64,000 nucleotides of DNA, taken from the NCBI GenBank assembly GCA_002077045.2, contig KZ111148.1, positions 1,126,220 to 1,190,219 of the forward strand, in the 5' to 3' direction. Positions 11,093 through 20,937 of the stretch are shown here, piece by piece (within the stretch, counting starts at the first letter, position 1; every line of letters begins with the position of its first letter). A model generated the notes under the pieces. It did no database searches. It was not told the origin of the DNA and saw nothing but the letters and a program-made list of their open reading frames with translations. Origin of the DNA: Rachicladosporium sp. CCFEE 5018 (taxonomy: Eukaryota; Ascomycota; Dothideomycetes; Cladosporiales; Cladosporiaceae). The position numbers were made by a program, and so were the translations under genes.

Positions 11093-12511
11093 TCATTCAC
11101 CCCTCCTCCTCTTCGTCCCCGCCACGGCGCCTCCCTCCCCGTCCTCGCCCTCCAAGAACTCACTATCCTCCCTCGCCGTGCTCTTCCTCCTGAATTGTCC
11201 AGTCCCAATCGCCACCATCTCGTCCTCGCTATCACTCTCATCCGCTCCAACGAGCACAGGCATTCTGAACACCTCAGCCTGAGCACTGCCCTTCATCACA
11301 CCCTCCCTCTCAAGCTGTCCAACGTCAACACTCAGCACATCCACCTCCTCATCCTCCTGATCTAACATTCGCTGTCGGATCTCCTCGTCAGGCTGGATGT
11401 CGAATTCGTCTTCCCGCTCGATGTACTCCTCGTTCTCTTCCACTTCCGCAAAGTCTGGAGCGAGTGCACTCCATCGCTGCGGCGTGTTAATGCCCCAGAT
11501 GTGTATCTTCCCGCTCTCAACTCCGCATGCTGCGACGAAAGGCCGTGTAGGATGCCACTCAACTGCTCCCAACTCCTCTTTTGGTCCCTCGAGGATCTTC
11601 ACGAGCGATCCATGCCCGCGCTCCCAGATGTAGATGTCGTGGTTCATAAGCGTAGACGCCATGACATAGTCCGCGGTACTGCTGAAGGAGACGTGGTTCC
11701 AGGAGAGGCGGTTGACGACGTCTTGGAATTTGTGCTCGACTTCGAGATTGATGCTGTCGGGTTGAAGATTCGGGTCTGAGAAGTCAGGCAGCTTGATGGT
11801 GCGTATGATGGTGTCCGAGGCATTGACCAGCAAGTCCCGGCCTGAGGAGCTGAGGCGGATGAGCAGGATTGGCTTGGCGCAGAGACGGGTGCTGTAGACT
11901 ACTTCGCGCGTGGCGGTGTGAATGACATTCAGCCAGCCTTTGGTGGTGCCGGTGATAATGTGGCTGCCTGAGGGTGTGAAGACGGCGACGGTGGTGAAGA
12001 GCTTGGCGTCTGGCTTGTCGCTGCCATCTTCGTGTGCAGCACGCTTCGGACTGTTAGGCAGAGGGTGTTGCTTGGCTTGCTTGGTGCTGAAGTCGACCAG
12101 CACTGGACGGTACTCATACAGAGCTGCGACACACTGCGAGATGCCTGAGGGGTGCAGCTGGGCGATGTAGACAGGCGCGCCTAGATTCACTGTATGCAGT
12201 CTACTGCCATCCTGCAAATCCCACAGCACGATCTTCCAGTCAATGCTGCTGCTGAGTAAGTAGCGTCCGCTCTTGTCCCATGACAGCGACTGTATGGCGC
12301 GACCAGCGGTGTGGCCCTTCAGCTTGCGCGCGACGCCATTGGTCTCGAGGTCGAAGATGGCGATGGTGCCTTTGGTGGTGCCCGAGGCTAGCAGATCGCC
12401 GCGGTGGGAGAAGCGGATGCAGACTGCCTGGCCAGAGGAGCGGAGACGCGCTGTGAGGATCTCGGGGATGTCTTGCGCCAGGAGGGTGGGGTCCGAGAGG
12501 GGGAGGTTCAT
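11093..12511 (-). CDS. swd1: COMPASS complex WD40 subunit Swd1 (RBBP5 family)
   Basis: A single-exon 472-residue protein. WD40 repeats run from about residue 25 to 340 (FSHRGDLLASGTTKGTIAIFD; LSWDKSGRYLLSSSIDWKIVLWD; FTPSGSHIITGTTKGWLNVI; WHPTRPFVAACGVESGKIHIW), followed by an acidic hinge (EEVDVLSVD) and a basic end (TKRRRGE). The order of repeats and the acidic tail match Swd1/RBBP5, the core scaffold of the Set1 histone H3K4 methyltransferase complex, acting in the nucleus. It starts 745 bp from, and is divergent to, RPB1. Length is near the usual 430-500 residues. No oddities seen. Confidence 0.93.
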   Translation of the reverse strand: MNLPLSDPTLLAQDIPEILTARLRSSGQAVCIRFSHRGDLLASGTTKGTIAIFDLETNGVARKLKGHTAGRAIQSLSWDKSGRYLLSSSIDWKIVLWDLQDGSRLHTVNLGAPVYIAQLHPSGISQCVAALYEYRPVLVDFSTKQAKQHPLPNSPKRAAHEDGSDKPDAKLFTTVAVFTPSGSHIITGTTKGWLNVIHTATREVVYSTRLCAKPILLIRLSSSGRDLLVNASDTIIRTIKLPDFSDPNLQPDSINLEVEHKFQDVVNRLSWNHVSFSSTADYVMASTLMNHDIYIWERGHGSLVKILEGPKEELGAVEWHPTRPFVAACGVESGKIHIWGINTPQRWSALAPDFAEVEENEEYIEREDEFDIQPDEEIRQRMLDQEDEEVDVLSVDVGQLEREGVMKGSAQAEVFRMPVLVGADESDSEDEMVAIGTGQFRRKSTAREDSEFLEGEDGEGGAVAGTKRRRGE

Positions 12512-13255
12512 GGTGGTGTTGAGAGTGGTGGTGAAGGACGAGGCTCACTTAGCCAGCGATGTTACTTCAATCCTCTGCCATCCTCACCTCTCACTTCCCC
12601 TCAGTACATCGCTCACGTGCACCTTGGACCTTCACTCACAACGCAACTCGACTTCACATGTCAAGATCTCGACTCTGTCAGTCTGCATTGGGTCTAGTGC
12701 GGCTCTGCTCCGTGAGTCAGCCGTGCCAAGCCATCTTACCCGCATTTCCCGCTGCAGAAGCCCAAAGACAGCGCGATCACGGCCTCACCCCCATCCACCA
12801 CGACACTTCCCACCCACGACGCAGAGTTATCGCCAGGATCGCCGCGATACTCATTCGCAGTCACAAACCCTTCCTTCTACTTACAGTAATATTGCGCGAC
12901 TCGCAGCAAGTCGCTGGCTGGCCGCCGACTCTGCGCGCACGACGCCTTCACATCACACCCGCATTCATACTGCATCGCCACCTGCGCACCACGCGCGTCA
13001 TATCATCACCGCCATCACCGGCAGCACAGTAGACTGGATAGACGGAATCGTGGAGTCGAGGAGAGCGAAGTAAGGGCGGAGGCGCGCCTCTCAGAGGTTG
13101 CGTGGTGCGATAGGGGGAGGTGGAGGCAGCAGTGACGGGCGCGCGTGCAGTCGAGAACTTCACTGGAATCACTTCGAAGCGCTCGAGAGATCCACACAGA
13201 ACGACTTCTGCACAGTATAGCATCCACACGCGAACCGTAGTACTTCGCCGCAACG
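12512..13255. promoter_or_regulatory. Shared divergent promoter region SWD1/RPB1
   Basis: Intergenic DNA between two genes transcribed away from each other. It must contain both promoters and 5' UTRs. C-rich stretches occur, but I cannot assign a factor site. No conserved coding frame seen. Confidence 0.6.
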
Positions 13256-16200
13256 ATGGCGAGCCCACTCGGATTCCCGCACTCGAGTGCGCCACTCAAG
13301 ACGGTGAAAGAGATACAATTTGGACTCTTCTCGCCCGAAGAGATCAAGAACATGAGTGTTTGCCATATCGAGTACCCCGAGACCATGGACGAGCAGCGCC
13401 ACAGGCCGCGCGAGAAGGGCTTGAATGATCCTAAACTCGGCTCCATCGACCGCGCCTACCGATGCGCAACTTGCGGCGAGAGCCAGCAAGAGTGTCCTGG
13501 TCACTTCGGCCACATCGAGTTGGCTGTCCCTGTGTACCATCCTGGTAGGCTGACATTTTCTATGTTTAACATTTCATTTCGCTAATGCGCACGTGACTAG
13601 GCTTCATCAAGAAAGTCAAGGCCATCCTTGAGTCCGTCTGTCACAACTGCGGCAAGCTTTTGGAAGATGAAGTATGTTCCTGATCATCATCGCGCATTGC
13701 GCTCCTGATGTTCCGGACATTCAAGCTGACATGACTTCACTAGCGCAACCCAGCTTTCGCCCAGGCGATCAGGATGCGTGAGGCCAAGCGCCGTTTCGAG
13801 GCAGTGCACAAGATCTGCAAGGCCAAGATGATCTGCGAGCCGGACATTCAGGATGACGGTGGTGACGACTTCAGCGATCCTAAGGCGAAGCTGAAGCAGA
13901 AGGGTCACGGCGGTTGCGGCAACATCCAGCCTGAGGTTCGCAAGGACGCGCTCAAGTTGACTGGTACCTGGAAGCTCCCGAAGGGCGATCAAGACGAGGA
14001 TGGCGACAAGACACCCGAGAAGCGACCCATCACCCCACAGATGGCGCTCAATGTGTTCCGCAACATCTCCCAGCGCGACCTCATGTGCATGGGCCTGAAT
14101 GCCGACTATGCTCGCCCGGAGTGGATGGTGCTCACTGTTATGCCAGTCCCTCCACCTGCTGTCCGACCCAGTATCTCCGTTGACGGCACCAGCCAAGGCA
14201 TGCGCTCCGAGGATGACTTGACCTACAAGCTGTCGGACATCATCCGCGCCAACTCGAACGTAAAGAGATGTGAACAAGAAGGCTCCCCTCAGCACGTGGT
14301 CGATGAGTTCATCTCGCTTCTGCAGTACCACGTTGCGACATATATGGACAACGACATCGCCGGCCTGCCCACTGCCCAGCAGAAGTCTGGTCGTCCTGTC
14401 AAGGCCATTCGTGCTCGCTTGAAGTCGAAGGAGGGACGCCTTCGTGGCAATTTGATGGGCAAGCGTGTCGACTTCTCCGCGCGTACGGTCATCACTGGTG
14501 ATCCCAACTTGTCTCTCGACGAGGTGGGTGTTCCTCGATCCATCGCTCGGACTCTCACCTTCCCCGAGCGCGTCAACGCCTACAATCTGAACAAGATGTA
14601 CGAGCTGGTGCGCAATGGACCCGATGTTCATCCTGGCGCACGATACGTCATCCGTGCAAGCGGCGACAGAATCGACCTGAAGCACGGCAAGAAAGAGCAA
14701 GTTCGACTTGAGATTGGTGCGATCGTCGAGCGACACATTGTCGATGGCGACTACATCATATTCAACCGCCAGCCTTCGCTGCACAAGGAGTCCATGATGG
14801 GTCACAGAGTGAGGGTGATGCCTTACTCGACCTTCCGCCTCAACCTGTCCGTCACCTCACCCTATAACGCAGACTTCGATGGTGACGAGATGAACTTGCA
14901 CGTTCCGCAGTCACACGAGACACGCTCTGAGGTTATGAATCTTTGTGCTGTGCCTCTCAACATCGTCTCGCCGCAAAAGAACGGCCCTTTGATGGGTATT
15001 GTTCAGGACACCATGGCTGGCATCTATAAGCTCACTAGGCGTGACACGATGCTTGACCAGCAGCAGGTCATGAACATTCTGATGTGGGTACCTGGCTGGG
15101 ATGGCATTGTGCCGCATCCTGCTATCCTCAAGCCCAGCCCCCGCTGGACTGGCAAGCAGCTGATCTCGTACGCTTTCCCCACGGGTCTGAATGTCTTCCG
15201 CTACGACGACAAGGGTGGCCATGCGCCTTTGCAAGATCAAGGTCTGTTGATCCAAAATGGTGAGCTGCAATACGGTCAGCTTGTCAAGAAGGTCGTGGGT
15301 GCGTCTGGAGGCAGTGTTGTTCACGTCATCTACAACGAGCGTGGCTGGGAGGCTGCGGTCAACTTCTTCAACGCCGCCCAGCGCATCGTATGCTACTGGC
15401 TTCTGCACAACGGCTTCAGTGTCGGCATTGGTGACACTGTCCCCAGCGTCGCTACCGCTCGTGGCATTGAGAACGCTGTTGCTACCGAGAAGCAGAACGT
15501 GGAGGACCTCATCAAAGAGGTGCAAGCAAATGAGCTTGAGCCACTGCCTGGCATGACGATCCGAGAGTCCTTCGAGTCGAGAGCGAAAGCTTACCTCGAA
15601 GAAGCTCGCAACCAGGCTGGTGACGTCTCCTCAAAGGGTGTCAAGGACTTCAACAACGTCGGTCAGATGGTCAAGTCCGGCTCGAAGGGCTCATCTGTCA
15701 ACATCTCACAGATGACGGCTGCTGTCGGTCAACAGTCGCTGGAGGGCAAAAGATTGCCGTTCGGCTTCAAGTACCGCACGCTTCCTCACTTTCCCAAGGA
15801 CGACTACTCGCCTGCTTCTCGCGGCTTCGTCGAGAACTCCTACTTGCGTGGCTTGACACCCACCGAGTTCTTCTTCCACGCCATGGGTGGTCGTGAAGGT
15901 CTGATCGATACTGCGGTCAAGACCGCCGAGACTGGGTACATTCAGCGCCGACTGGTTAAGGCCCTGGAAGAGGTCGCCGTCAAGTACGATGGCACTGTCC
16001 GCAACTCACATGGCGATATCGTGCAATTCATCTACGGCGAAGATGGTCTTGATGCTGTCTACATTGAGAAGCAGCCACTTGACATTATCAATGGTTCGCA
16101 CGAGGCATTTGAGAAGAAGTACAAAGTTGACATCATGGATCCACACAACAAGCGCTTCCGCCTTACCTCCGATGACATTGAGGTGGCTGATGACCTGGTC

Positions 16201-16709
16201 GGCGACCTTGACGTGCAGCGCCTGTTCGACGAGGAGTTCGAGGCTATTGAGAACGATCGCCTGAAGATTCGCAAGGATCTGCAGGAGCCTGACTCCGAGA
16301 GGCAGCTGCCGCTCAACATCGGCCGCATCATCGAGACGGCCAAGACCAAGTTCCGCATCCGAGATGGTCAGCGCAGTGATCTTGATCCCCGTGAGACCAT
16401 CCCGGCTGTCAAGAAGATGCTCGACTCGCTCATAGTAGTGCGAGGCGAGGATCCCTTGACGAAGGAGGCTGATGGGAACGCTACACTGCTTGTCAAGGCG
16501 CTGTATCGCTCACGTTTGGCGTTCAAGAAGCTGGTCAAGCAGGACTTCTTGACTAAGCTGGCGCTTGACAACATCCTTGGTGAGATCCAAGAGCGCTTCC
16601 TCCGCTCTCTCGCCAGCCCGGGAGAGATGGTCGGTGTGCTTGCTGCGCAGTCCATTGGGGAGCCGGCTACACAGATGACGCTGAACACGTTCCATTTCGC
16701 CGGTGTGTC
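13256..16709 (+). CDS. rpb1: RNA polymerase II largest subunit, 5' part, broken by assembly gap
   Basis: Exons 13256-13544, 13601-13671 and 13744 to the gap give about 1,108 residues. Seen in order: the N-terminal clamp with zinc-binding CATCGESQQECPGHFGH, the CHNCGK motif, the lid/rudder area with VDFSARTVITGDPN, the catalytic metal loop NADFDGDEMN, the funnel region, and the bridge helix (VGVLAAQSIGEPATQMTLNT) leading into FHFAGV of the trigger loop. The frame then meets 100 Ns. Sequence after the gap is not RPB1, so roughly 650 or more residues, including the YSPTSPS-repeat C-terminal domain, are absent. An essential gene would not be truncated in a living fungus, so I read this as an assembly break, not a pseudogene. 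Confidence 0.97.
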
Positions 16710-16809
16710 NNNNNNNNNNNNNNNNNNNNNNNNNNNNNNNNNNNNNNNNNNNNNNNNNNNNNNNNNNNNNNNNNNNNNNNNNNNNNNNNNNNNNNNNNNN
16801 NNNNNNNNN
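16710..16809. other. Assembly gap of exactly 100 N
   Basis: A run of exactly 100 N, the usual placeholder for a gap of unknown size. Left flank is mid-RPB1 coding sequence, right flank is not, so the true distance must be at least about 2 kb or the join is wrong. Confidence 0.98.
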
Positions 16810-17372
16810 GACGATACTGGAAGTGACAAAGCCGGACTCGTGGGACGCTGTGTCTGGGCGAAGTCCTGGCCTGCTGGTCACTTAGTCGGGCGCCTTCTGC
16901 TCGGAGGCAATCCTGAGAGGAGTCACGGAGAACAACGCGGCCCAGCGTGTTGCACGGCTGCGGGGTTGGACATTCAAACGCGACGATGAAGGGATCTTTC
17001 CAACCTCGGAGCGTTCCGAGACCTGGCCTTCAAATTGAGCAGGAACCACGCAAAGCAACGGCAGACATCGCGCCATCGAAACGGCGACCGCCCGCCATGT
17101 TTTCAGCAGCTAAGCGACCCCGATGGCCGAGATACACTGCAGTAGGTTTTCCATTGACCAGACCTGACAGTTGGGTCGTTACAATATTGGAGGACGAAAG
17201 CGAAGCTTGATACTTCAAGCATCCGCGATAAAGAGCAGAGGTGAGGCGGACGGGTAGAAGGACGACAGCGTGGAGGACCATCGCTTCATGTACAGCGAAG
17301 CTATAAACTCGCAGCAGTAAACTCCACTCAAATGCAGACCAGAAACCAAGATTCATTAATGACTTCTCTTCC
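16810..17372. other. Right flank of gap 1, no supported gene
   Basis: Follows the gap and precedes the Aurora kinase stop. The frames here do not resemble the end of RPB1 and carry no heptad repeats. Probably the 3' flank of the Aurora gene. Confidence 0.5.
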
Positions 17373-18509
17373 TCACTTCCCACCCTGGACACAATGCCGC
17401 AAAATCCACGGATGTCGCTCCACCTCCTCCAGCGCCAACCGCTTCTCCGGATCCAACACAAGCAATCGCTTTATCAGATCCCTCGCCTCAGCGCTGAGAT
17501 TCGTCGGTATAGTCATCTCCCCCCTCGCAATCCTCCTCTGCGTCATAACAGGCGTATCCTCAAACGGCGCCTCCCCCACAAGAAACTCATAAGCCAGCAC
17601 GCCCAAACTCCACAGATCAACCTTCTCATCATACCAGTTCTCCTCCCTCCCCGGCCTGATCATCTCCGGCGGCAAATAATCCAGCGTGCCGCACATAGTT
17701 TTCCGCCGGTTGTTAGGCGCGTGCACACTCCATCCAAAATCCGAGATTTTGATCTCCCCGTGCAGGCCCACGAGGATATTCTCAGGCTTGATGTCCCGGT
17801 GTATGACGTGCTTCTTATGCAGATACTTCAGCGCACTCGCCATCTGCGCGATATACTGCGCCGCCAAGGGCTCCGCGAACTTGCCCGCTTTGCGCAAATG
17901 CTTGTACAACTCCCCTCTCCCAGCAAACTCCAGAATTAAGAATATCCGCTTGCTATCGTGAAAATGGCCGTATAAGCGCAGCACATTCGGATGCGCGAGA
18001 TTAGATTGGATTTCTATCTCGCGCCGGACTTGTTTCTCCACTTTGCCTTGCTGCAGCTCGGATTTGTGCAGTACTTTGAGCGCGCAGACGAAGCCTGTGC
18101 TGCGCGTGCGGGCGAGGTAGACGCGCCCGAATTTGCCTTTGCCGAGGGGTTTGCCGATTTCGAACATGCCTAGGTGGAAGGCTTTGGGGGGTGTTGGGAT
18201 GGACTGTGTTATTGGGTCTGCCGAGCTGTCTGAAGGTCGAGATTCGGAGGCTGAGGAGCGGGGCAGGGCTGTGAGTGAGGAGCCTGATTGCGCTGACTGG
18301 GAGGGGAGGGTGATTCTCGTGAGGTGTTGAGGCTTCGAGGTCGTGCTGTTGTTTGCGATCTTTTGGAGAGGGAGCTTGAGGCGTGATTGCGATGCTGAGA
18401 GGGAGGAGGCGAGGGTTTTTGATTTGTTGAAGGGCGCATTGCTGTCGAAGTTCTCGTCTTGCACACTCACACCCTCCAGGGCGCTCGAGAGATAGTCCAC
18501 AGTAGCCAT
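17373..18509 (-). CDS. ark1: Aurora protein kinase (Ipl1/Ark1)
   Basis: 378 residues if translation starts at MATVDYL (18509); an in-frame upstream Met at 18599 would add 30 residues that look like 5' leader. After a Ser-rich head, the kinase domain starts at about residue 113 with FEIGKPLGKGKFGRVYLAR, then ALKVLHK, HRDIKPENILV, DFGWSVHAP and the Aurora activation segment RRKTMCGTLDYLPPEM, ending HPWILRH. Aurora is the catalytic subunit of the chromosomal passenger complex and corrects kinetochore-microtubule attachment in mitosis. All catalytic residues are present. It is divergent from the gamma-glutamyl kinase gene. Assignment to Aurora rather than another AGC-like kinase rests on the activation-loop signature. 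Confidence 0.95.
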   Translation of the reverse strand: MATVDYLSSALEGVSVQDENFDSNAPFNKSKTLASSLSASQSRLKLPLQKIANNSTTSKPQHLTRITLPSQSAQSGSSLTALPRSSASESRPSDSSADPITQSIPTPPKAFHLGMFEIGKPLGKGKFGRVYLARTRSTGFVCALKVLHKSELQQGKVEKQVRREIEIQSNLAHPNVLRLYGHFHDSKRIFLILEFAGRGELYKHLRKAGKFAEPLAAQYIAQMASALKYLHKKHVIHRDIKPENILVGLHGEIKISDFGWSVHAPNNRRKTMCGTLDYLPPEMIRPGREENWYDEKVDLWSLGVLAYEFLVGEAPFEDTPVMTQRRIARGEMTIPTNLSAEARDLIKRLLVLDPEKRLALEEVERHPWILRHCVQGGK

Positions 18510-18915
18510 GACGCGCTGTAGTGATTGTGTGTGCTTGCGACAATCTTGCGTGATGCCAATGCTTGATGTCGAGGTTGAGTTTATCGCGAGCGTTGGCATG
18601 ACAACATACCGGATTTACGTTAATCCGGGCGATGACACCAGAGATACGCCCGTGACATGCAAGTACATGCAGGTACGACGCAGATCCTCAAATGAAGGCA
18701 GTCGCATATTTCTCCTCAAAGGCCGCCCATTGCCTCATTCTCGAAGGCATCGCACTTCTTCGCCTTGTTGGTCCGGCGTAACACATAGTAGCGATTCCCC
18801 CTTCAAGGTATCCAAGAACGCCGCAACACTCTGTCTCTCTCCTCCCAGCATCACAGTTCACAATCCGAGTGGGCTGGTGATTCGAAGAGAATCACTCGTA
18901 GTACTAGCCGCAACG
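18510..18915. promoter_or_regulatory. Divergent intergenic region, Aurora/gamma-glutamyl kinase
   Basis: About 400 bp between two start codons pointing apart. Likely contains both promoters; no specific site assigned. Confidence 0.55.
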
Positions 18916-20350
18916 ATGAAGAGGCACCTGACTATAGTGATCAAGCTGGGTAATTTGCCTCAGGTATACGCTCTGTCTTCTGGCGAACAGTCGTCCACTG
19001 ACCACAATTTGCGCAGGCACATCCTCCATAGTGTCCGAGGATACACATGAACCGCTTGTGTCAATCATAGGCACCATTGTCGAAACAGTCGTTGCATTAC
19101 GGCGAGATGGCCATCGAGTCATTATATGCTCGTCCGGCGCGATCGGAATGGCATTGCATCTTACCGGCGAACCGAGACGACCCAAGCACCTGCCAGATGT
19201 ACAGGCTTTAGCATCGATCGGTCAAGTGAGCCTCATGAACATGTGGACGCAGCAGTTTGCATACTTCAATATGCTTGTCTCTCAAGTCCTGCTCACTCGA
19301 CACGACATCGCAGACCGGAATCAGTACCTTAATGCACAGAACACATTCGCGTCGCTGATGTCGAGAGGCGCAATACCTGTTGTGAACGAGAATGACACGA
19401 TATCGGTTCAGGAGATCAAGTTTGGCGATAATGATACTCTCAGCGCAATCACAGCTGGCATGGTCCAGGCAGACTATCTTTTCCTGATGACTGATGTCGA
19501 CTGCCTGTATGACAAGAACCCAAGAAAACACCCTGACGCTAGACCCATCGAAGTTGTTGAAGATATTGCAGATCTCGACGTTGATGTATCGTCTGGAGGT
19601 TCTTCTCTCGGCACTGGAGGCATGGGTACTAAGCTCACAGCAGCTCGACTGGCTACGGCAGCCGGAGTGACTACAGTGATCACGAGAAGCAGCAAACCTG
19701 GCAATATAGCTAGTATCGTCAGATACGCTGAGAGTCAGAAGGCTGCTGCGAAGAGTCTCGAATCGAGTCTCGAACTGCCTGCTCAATCGACTGCTGGCAT
19801 TGCCACCCCAGATTCGTCACAAGCTCCTGACTCTGCAAACAACACAACGATCGACATCGAGATCCCGCCATTGCACACTCGCTTTTTGCCCGATCCTCAT
19901 CCAATCCGAGATCGATATTTTTGGCTACTACACGGATTGGCGCCACACGGAACCCTCTTCATTGACCGCGGTGCCTACACAGCTCTCACCAACGGTGCTG
20001 GCTTGCTACCTGTCGGCGTTGTGGATGTAGAAGGCTCTTTCGGACAGCAGGAATGCGTCCGGCTGAGCATACTGCCTACACGAGAGTCTCCTTTGAGTGA
20101 AGGAGAAGAGGCGGGCCGTGCTCTTGTTAATTACAGCGCCATCGAGATCAAACGCATCAAAGGTCTAAGCAGTCGCAAGATTGCGGAAGTGATAGGATAT
20201 GCTGACTCGGAGTATGTGGCATTGAGGGAGAATATTGCCTTCTTTAAGAGGGAGGGTAGTCGGCCTGGCACTCCCAGTGGCGAGCGCGAAAAGGACGTGA
20301 CGCCGAAGCGATATAGTCTGGGACGGCTGAGCAACTATGTAGCTGGGTAG
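18916..20350 (+). CDS. pro1: Glutamate 5-kinase (gamma-glutamyl kinase)
   Basis: Exon 1 (18916-18949) encodes only MKRHLTIVIKLG; the 67-nt intron 18950-19016 then joins it to TSSIVSEDTHEPL, giving the family's VIKLGTSSIV phosphate-binding start and a 455-residue protein. The amino-acid kinase domain (to about residue 270) shows CSSGAIGMAL, NENDTIS, FGDNDTLSA and GGMGTKLTAA. A C-terminal PUA domain follows (about 310-410, RGAYTALTNGAGLLPVGVVDV). The enzyme phosphorylates glutamate using ATP, the first and feedback-controlled step of proline synthesis in the cytosol. Without the short first exon the glycine-rich start would be missing. Confidence 0.96.
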
Positions 20351-20937
20351 CTTGCCTTCTCGATGGTGTGATTGCAATTACTTTTAATGCCATCGACGTA
20401 CTCACGACTGTCCATACTGCCCAACGCTCTCCCGAGCAGCATACGAACGAACAATAACATGGACGCTGCGCACGTGGCTAGCTGGTCGGTCTTGCATTAT
20501 TATCAGCGGACGTGGAGCGCGCCTCTGGACTGCAACATAAACTCAGGAAAGTGCTCACGCCGAGCAGTCGAGCAGGGAGATGCTGGTGTAATAAGCTACA
20601 CTGGACACACTTGGCACCTCACCCTTACTTCCAGAGTCGGTCTATCGGCACTATGTATGTCTTGTTACCCAGGCTTAGCCCTCCTATTCCTCGGTTGTAT
20701 CTTGGTACATTCTGTTACATCCGCTACACATATTCACAGCATAACCCCAAAAGTCTTTCTCCATAAACGCCATCAGTCATGCACCTAGGTTGCCGTCCTA
20801 TCTTCGTATTCTACACAGCTGTGGCTTTCGCCAGCCCGCATTCACCTCGGCACACGCACGCCGAGGGGCGAGACGTGCCAAATATAATGCCCTTAGTGGT
20901 CTGCACGTCAGACCAAGCCCCGTGCTGGGAGGCGCAC
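20351..20937. other. Convergent 3' intergenic region
   Basis: Lies between the converging 3' ends of pro1 and the GT69 gene. Several short frames, none with a recognisable motif. Confidence 0.5.

Noticed and set aside
10621..11286. 221-residue minus-strand frame
   Set aside because: Overlaps the end of SWD1 out of frame, no domain, Arg/Cys/Trp-rich composition typical of chance frames.
13687..14805. 372-residue open frame antisense to RPB1
   Set aside because: It is the reverse shadow of a highly conserved, GC-rich RPB1 exon and carries no domain of its own.
15200..15600. Several antisense and off-frame ORFs inside RPB1
   Set aside because: Explained fully by the RPB1 exon.
16810..16989. 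Apparent RPB1 continuation after the N run
   Set aside because: The 59 residues after the gap do not resemble RPB1; the frame continues only because N runs are read as unknown residues.
17394..17939. 181-residue plus-strand frame opposite the Aurora kinase
   Set aside because: Antisense shadow of conserved kinase sequence; no own domain.
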